A DNA stretch of 9,283 nucleotides from Nitratiruptor sp. (lineage in GTDB: Bacteria > Campylobacterota > Campylobacteria > Campylobacterales > Nitratiruptoraceae): assembly GCA_015494505.1 (NCBI GenBank), contig WGBB01000031.1, forward strand, positions 1-9,283. The letters are read 5' to 3'. Made by a program: the position numbers and the translations under genes. Under the pieces are notes generated by a model. The model had not been told where the DNA came from and ran no database searches. It saw only the letters and a list, made by a program, of their open reading frames with translations. Each line of letters opens with the position of its first letter. Within the stretch, counting starts at the first letter, position 1. Positions 5,777 to 9,283 of the stretch are shown here, piece after piece.

Positions 5777-8374
5777 ATGATTAAAACTTTAGCAAAAAAA
5801 GTTTTCGGTACCAAAAACGATAGAGAACTCAAGCGCTACAAAAGACGTGTAGAAAAGATTAATGCTCTTGAGCCAAAATATGAAAAGCTAAGTGACGAAG
5901 AGCTCAAAAAGGCCTTTGATGAACTTCGCCAAAAGGTCAAAAGCGGTGAAGCCACGATGGATGAAGTCCTTGAAGACTCCTTCGCCATCACCAGAGAGGC
6001 CAGCAAACGCGTACTGGGAATGCGCCATTTCGATGTGCAGCTCATAGGCGGTATGGTTTTGCACGAAGGGCGCATCGCCGAGATGAAGACAGGTGAGGGT
6101 AAAACCCTCGTGGCCACCCTCGCCGTGGCACTCAATGCGATGACGGGCGAAGGCGTACATGTGGTCACAGTCAACGACTACCTCGCACGCCGAGACGCCA
6201 CACAGATGGGAAAACTCTACGAGTTTTTGGGGTATACCACAGGCTGTATCACCAGCGATATGCAAGACGATTTTGAGCGCAAGAAGCAGTATCAGTGCGA
6301 CATCACCTACGGTACCAACAACGAGTTTGGCTTTGACTACCTGCGCGACAACATGAAATACTCCCTCGAAGAGATGGTGCAGCGCGGTCACAACTACGCA
6401 ATCGTGGACGAGGTGGATTCCATCCTTATCGACGAAGCGAGAACGCCACTTATCATAAGTGGACCTACCAACCGCAAACTCGACAACTACATCAAAGCCG
6501 ACCAGATAGCCAAGCAGCTCGAAAAAGATAAGCACTTCACCGTAGACGAAAAAGACCGCGTCATCTTGCTTACGCAAGAGGGTATAGCAAAGGCCGAAGA
6601 GCTCTTTGGGGTCGATAACCTCTATAGCCTCGAAAATGCGATTTTGGCCCACCATCTCGACCAGGCCCTCAAGGCCAACTATCTCTTCCAAAAAGATGTG
6701 GACTATGTAGTCAAAAACGGCGAAGTGGTGATCGTGGACGAATTTACGGGGCGTCTTAGTGAAGGGCGCCGCTTTAGTGAAGGGCTCCACCAAGCGCTGG
6801 AAGCAAAAGAGGGTGTGGAGATCCAAGAGGAGTCGCAAACACTTGCGGAAATCACCTTCCAAAACTACTTTAGGCTCTACAAAAAGCTTGCAGGTATGAC
6901 GGGAACGGCGCAGACCGAGGCGACGGAATTTGCAGAAATCTACGGCCTGGAAGTGATCTCCATCCCTACCAACAAACCTGTCATTCGAAAAGACCTCGAC
7001 GATCTCATTTTCAAAACGGAAAAAGAGAAGTTCGAAGCGGTAGTGAAAAAGATAAAAGAGCTCCATAAAAAGGGACAGCCTGTGCTCGTGGGCACCACCT
7101 CCATCGAAAAGAACGAGCTGCTGCACAAACTCCTCACAAAAGAGGGGATACCCCATACCGTCCTCAATGCCAAGCATCACGAAAAAGAGGCGGAAATCAT
7201 CGCCCAGGCCGGCAAGAAGGGAGCCGTGACGGTGGCTACCAATATGGCCGGTCGCGGCGTGGATATTAAAATAGATGACGAAGTGCGCGAACTGGGAGGG
7301 CTCTTTATCCTTGGGACAGAGCGGCACGAAAGCCGCCGTATCGACAACCAGCTGCGCGGTCGTGCCGGCCGCCAGGGCGATCCCGGCGTGAGCCAGTTCT
7401 ATCTGAGTCTGGAAGACAATCTTTTGCGCATTTTCGGTGGCGATAAAATCAAAAACGTTATGAATATGCTGGGTATCGAAGAGGGTGAGCATATCGAATC
7501 GAAGATGGTGACGCGCTCCGTGGAAAAAGCGCAGAAGAAAGTGGAAAACATGCACTTTGAGGCGCGCAAACATATCCTCGAATATGACGACGTAGCCAAC
7601 GAACAGCGCAAGACCATCTACAAGTTTCGCAACGAACTGCTCGACCCGAACTACGATATCGATGCAAAAATCAAAGAGAATCGTCGCGAGGTGGTAGAAG
7701 AGCTCTTGCAAGAAAACGAGATTTTTCCTGAAGCTCCCAAAGAAGACTACAATCTTGAGCGCCTTGCAAAAGTGCTCCAAGAGGAGTTCGCCAGCCACTT
7801 TAGCCCTCAAGAGCTTGCAGACAAAGAGTATGACGAGTTGCTAGATTATATCGTCAAAAAGCTTGAAGAGGAGTACGAAGCGAAGATGGCGCCTCTGGAG
7901 GATGCGCAGCGCCGCGAAATAGAGCGTATCTTGTATCTACAGGTGCTCGACAACGCTTGGCGTGAGCATCTCTATCAGATGGATATTCTCAAAACAGGAA
8001 TAGGTCTGCGAGGATACAACCAAAAAGACCCTCTCGTAGAGTACAAAAAAGAGTCTTATAACCTTTTCTTGGAGCTAGTACGACGCATCAAGGCCGAAGC
8101 GATCAAAACACTGCATTTGGTACAACTACGCAGTGAAGAGCAGGAAGAGGAGATTCGCCGTCTCGAAGAGGAACTGGCACGCATGGATGAAGAGATTAAA
8201 AACTCTGCGATGCTCCAGCATGGCGATGAGCCCATGGAGCAAAAGCCTCTCATAAAGAAAAAACCCTCTCGCAACGAACCGTGCCCGTGCGGCAGCGGCA
8301 AAAAATATAAACATTGCTGCGGCAAGAGCGGCCCCAAAAAGGGAGTCTTAGCTACGGCTGCGACCAATGGATAA
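5777..8374 (+). CDS. secA: Preprotein translocase ATPase SecA
   Basis: This cytoplasmic and membrane-peripheral motor pushes unfolded preproteins through SecYEG using ATP. The protein has 865 aa, a normal full-length SecA. NBD1 carries Walker A TGEGKT (105-110, Lys109) and the DEAD-like Walker B DEVD (211-214), followed by IDEARTPLIISGP leading into the preprotein cross-linking domain. NBD2 has NMAGRGVDI and the arginine-rich motif VI DNQLRGRAGRQGDPG (523-537). The helical scaffold and wing region follow, including a YDDVANEQRKTIY segment and an acidic coiled-coil stretch near 790-815. The tail is the SEC-C zinc motif CPCGSGKKYKHCC (Cys836, 838, 847, 848), with Cys-Cys where E. coli has Cys-His. 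ATG 5777 has AAAGGA 9 nt upstream. The gene is divergent from lolA and overlaps the next permease gene by 8 bp. No SecM-like regulator lies upstream. Confidence 0.98.
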   Translation: MIKTLAKKVFGTKNDRELKRYKRRVEKINALEPKYEKLSDEELKKAFDELRQKVKSGEATMDEVLEDSFAITREASKRVLGMRHFDVQLIGGMVLHEGRIAEMKTGEGKTLVATLAVALNAMTGEGVHVVTVNDYLARRDATQMGKLYEFLGYTTGCITSDMQDDFERKKQYQCDITYGTNNEFGFDYLRDNMKYSLEEMVQRGHNYAIVDEVDSILIDEARTPLIISGPTNRKLDNYIKADQIAKQLEKDKHFTVDEKDRVILLTQEGIAKAEELFGVDNLYSLENAILAHHLDQALKANYLFQKDVDYVVKNGEVVIVDEFTGRLSEGRRFSEGLHQALEAKEGVEIQEESQTLAEITFQNYFRLYKKLAGMTGTAQTEATEFAEIYGLEVISIPTNKPVIRKDLDDLIFKTEKEKFEAVVKKIKELHKKGQPVLVGTTSIEKNELLHKLLTKEGIPHTVLNAKHHEKEAEIIAQAGKKGAVTVATNMAGRGVDIKIDDEVRELGGLFILGTERHESRRIDNQLRGRAGRQGDPGVSQFYLSLEDNLLRIFGGDKIKNVMNMLGIEEGEHIESKMVTRSVEKAQKKVENMHFEARKHILEYDDVANEQRKTIYKFRNELLDPNYDIDAKIKENRREVVEELLQENEIFPEAPKEDYNLERLAKVLQEEFASHFSPQELADKEYDELLDYIVKKLEEEYEAKMAPLEDAQRREIERILYLQVLDNAWREHLYQMDILKTGIGLRGYNQKDPLVEYKKESYNLFLELVRRIKAEAIKTLHLVQLRSEEQEEEIRRLEEELARMDEEIKNSAMLQHGDEPMEQKPLIKKKPSRNEPCPCGSGKKYKHCCGKSGPKKGVLATAATNG

Positions 8375-9283
8375 GCGACTTGTTTCTTTTATCGTGCGCA
8401 GATACCTGCGCTTCGATAAAGAACAACCTTTTATTTTCCTCTCGGCACTTCTGGCGTTTTTGGGCATTTGCGTAGGAGTCATGGTGCTCATCATCGCCAT
8501 GGCCATCATGAACGGCTTTGACAAAGAGTTCGAAAAGAAGCTCTTTACCATGAACTATCCCCTCACGGTCTATCCCAAATACGCCCTTTCCATGGATGCG
8601 AGCATTCTGGAAGATTTGCAAAAAAGATTTCCCCAGCTCAAATTCAGTCCCTACATCTCTACGCAAGTCATCTACAAAAAAGGCGATAAACTAGAAGGCG
8701 GTATCATCTTTGGCGTCGATTTTACAAAAGAGCTTGCCATCAACGACGTCTTGCGAAAATTTGTCAAAAAAGTGCCCAAGAAGTTCGAAATCGTCGTAGG
8801 TAAGGAACTGTACGACGAACTCTATCTCACAAACGGCGAAAAATTGATGCTCATCTTTACCAAAAGCGAACCGATAGGGCTCTCCGTAACACCGCTTTTT
8901 AAGAGATTTCGTGTAACCGGTTATTTTCGTTCGGGGCTCATCGCCTATGACAAAGCCTACTCCTATACGACACTAGAATCACTGCGTAAAGTACTCCGGT
9001 TTTTGCCTCATCACATCAGCGGTATCCACATCTACTCGCCCAATCCTCAAAAAGATATCCGCAAAATAGCAGCCGTCTTGCCACAAAACGTGGGGATAGT
9101 GGGCTGGTGGCAGCAAAACGGCAATTTCTTTAGCGCGCTCGCTATGGAAAAAAGAGCACTCTTTATCGTTCTAATGCTCATCATCCTCATCGCCTCGCTC
9201 AATATCGTAAGCTCACTGCTCATGACCGTTATGAACAGACGCAAAGAGATCGCACTGCTGCTTAGTCTCGGTGCCACACCCAA
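8367..9283 (+). CDS. lolC: LolC/LolE-type lipoprotein-releasing ABC transporter permease (3' end outside window)
   Basis: This is an inner-membrane subunit of the Lol transporter, which extracts outer-membrane-destined lipoproteins and hands them to LolA. About 305 codons are present of a usual 400 or so, and the frame is open to the window end. It starts MDKRLVSFIVRRYLRF, then has a membrane helix at about 25-48, a periplasmic domain (about 50-260) and the start of the FtsX-like core: a QNG segment, the second helix with SLNIVSSLLM and the coupling motif RRKEIALLLSLGATP. ATG 8367 overlaps the end of secA by 8 bp. The only purine-rich site, AAAAAGGGAG (8336-8345), is 21 nt away with an in-frame TAG between, so translation is probably coupled to secA. 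LolC, LolE and the single-permease LolF cannot be separated here; the symbol is provisional. An unrelated FtsX-type permease is less likely given lolA nearby. Confidence 0.88.
   Translation, partial: MDKRLVSFIVRRYLRFDKEQPFIFLSALLAFLGICVGVMVLIIAMAIMNGFDKEFEKKLFTMNYPLTVYPKYALSMDASILEDLQKRFPQLKFSPYISTQVIYKKGDKLEGGIIFGVDFTKELAINDVLRKFVKKVPKKFEIVVGKELYDELYLTNGEKLMLIFTKSEPIGLSVTPLFKRFRVTGYFRSGLIAYDKAYSYTTLESLRKVLRFLPHHISGIHIYSPNPQKDIRKIAAVLPQNVGIVGWWQQNGNFFSALAMEKRALFIVLMLIILIASLNIVSSLLMTVMNRRKEIALLLSLGATP

Noticed and set aside
5888..7810. 640-codon open frame on the minus strand inside secA
   Set aside because: Exact codon-register complement of secA, no recognisable domain or ribosome site; explained by codon bias. 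secA is certain on the plus strand.
1..9283. A novel defence, mobile or biosynthetic system
   Set aside because: All coding space is accounted for by five recognisable core genes. No accessory gene, CRISPR-like repeat, tRNA or integration scar was seen.

Overview
The window looks like an ordinary core-chromosome segment of a Campylobacterota (epsilonproteobacterial) bacterium. The protein families point that way: a compact four-helix FtsK, a B-type aconitase, and a lolA / secA / lolC-type cluster that I recall also occurs in Campylobacter jejuni. The control regions agree: they are AT-rich, with TATAAT-like or extended -10 boxes and no clear -35. Coding GC is roughly half by eye, well above Campylobacter or Helicobacter, so an environmental or vent-type lineage (Sulfurovum, Nitratifractor or Hydrogenimonas-like) is likelier. 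The genus is inference.

Layout, left to right. Positions 1-155 are an AT-rich region holding a promoter for ftsK. ftsK (156-2480, +) encodes the septal DNA translocase. A 109-bp gap carries a perfect 14-bp inverted repeat and the acnB promoter. acnB (2590-5169, +) encodes aconitase B. It converges on lolA (5191-5709, -), which encodes the periplasmic lipoprotein carrier, and the two gene ends share a hairpin. lolA and secA (5777-8374, +) are divergent across only 67 bp, and that gap is packed with palindromes. The last gene (8367 to the window end, +) is the first ~305 codons of a LolC/LolE-type permease that overlaps the end of secA by 8 bp.

The right half forms a functional group. SecA drives preproteins, including lipoproteins, through SecYEG. 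The LolC-type permease, presumably with a LolD ATPase encoded elsewhere, extracts lipoproteins from the inner membrane, and LolA carries them across the periplasm. FtsK (chromosome segregation) and AcnB (TCA or reductive TCA cycle) are unrelated housekeeping neighbours.

I see no mobile element, CRISPR array, tRNA, rRNA or cargo island, and no sign of a new multi-gene system. The points worth a second look are regulatory: a two-site dyad in front of acnB, palindromes touching both Shine-Dalgarno sequences in the lolA-secA gap, and non-ATG starts for ftsK and lolA that the control signals support.
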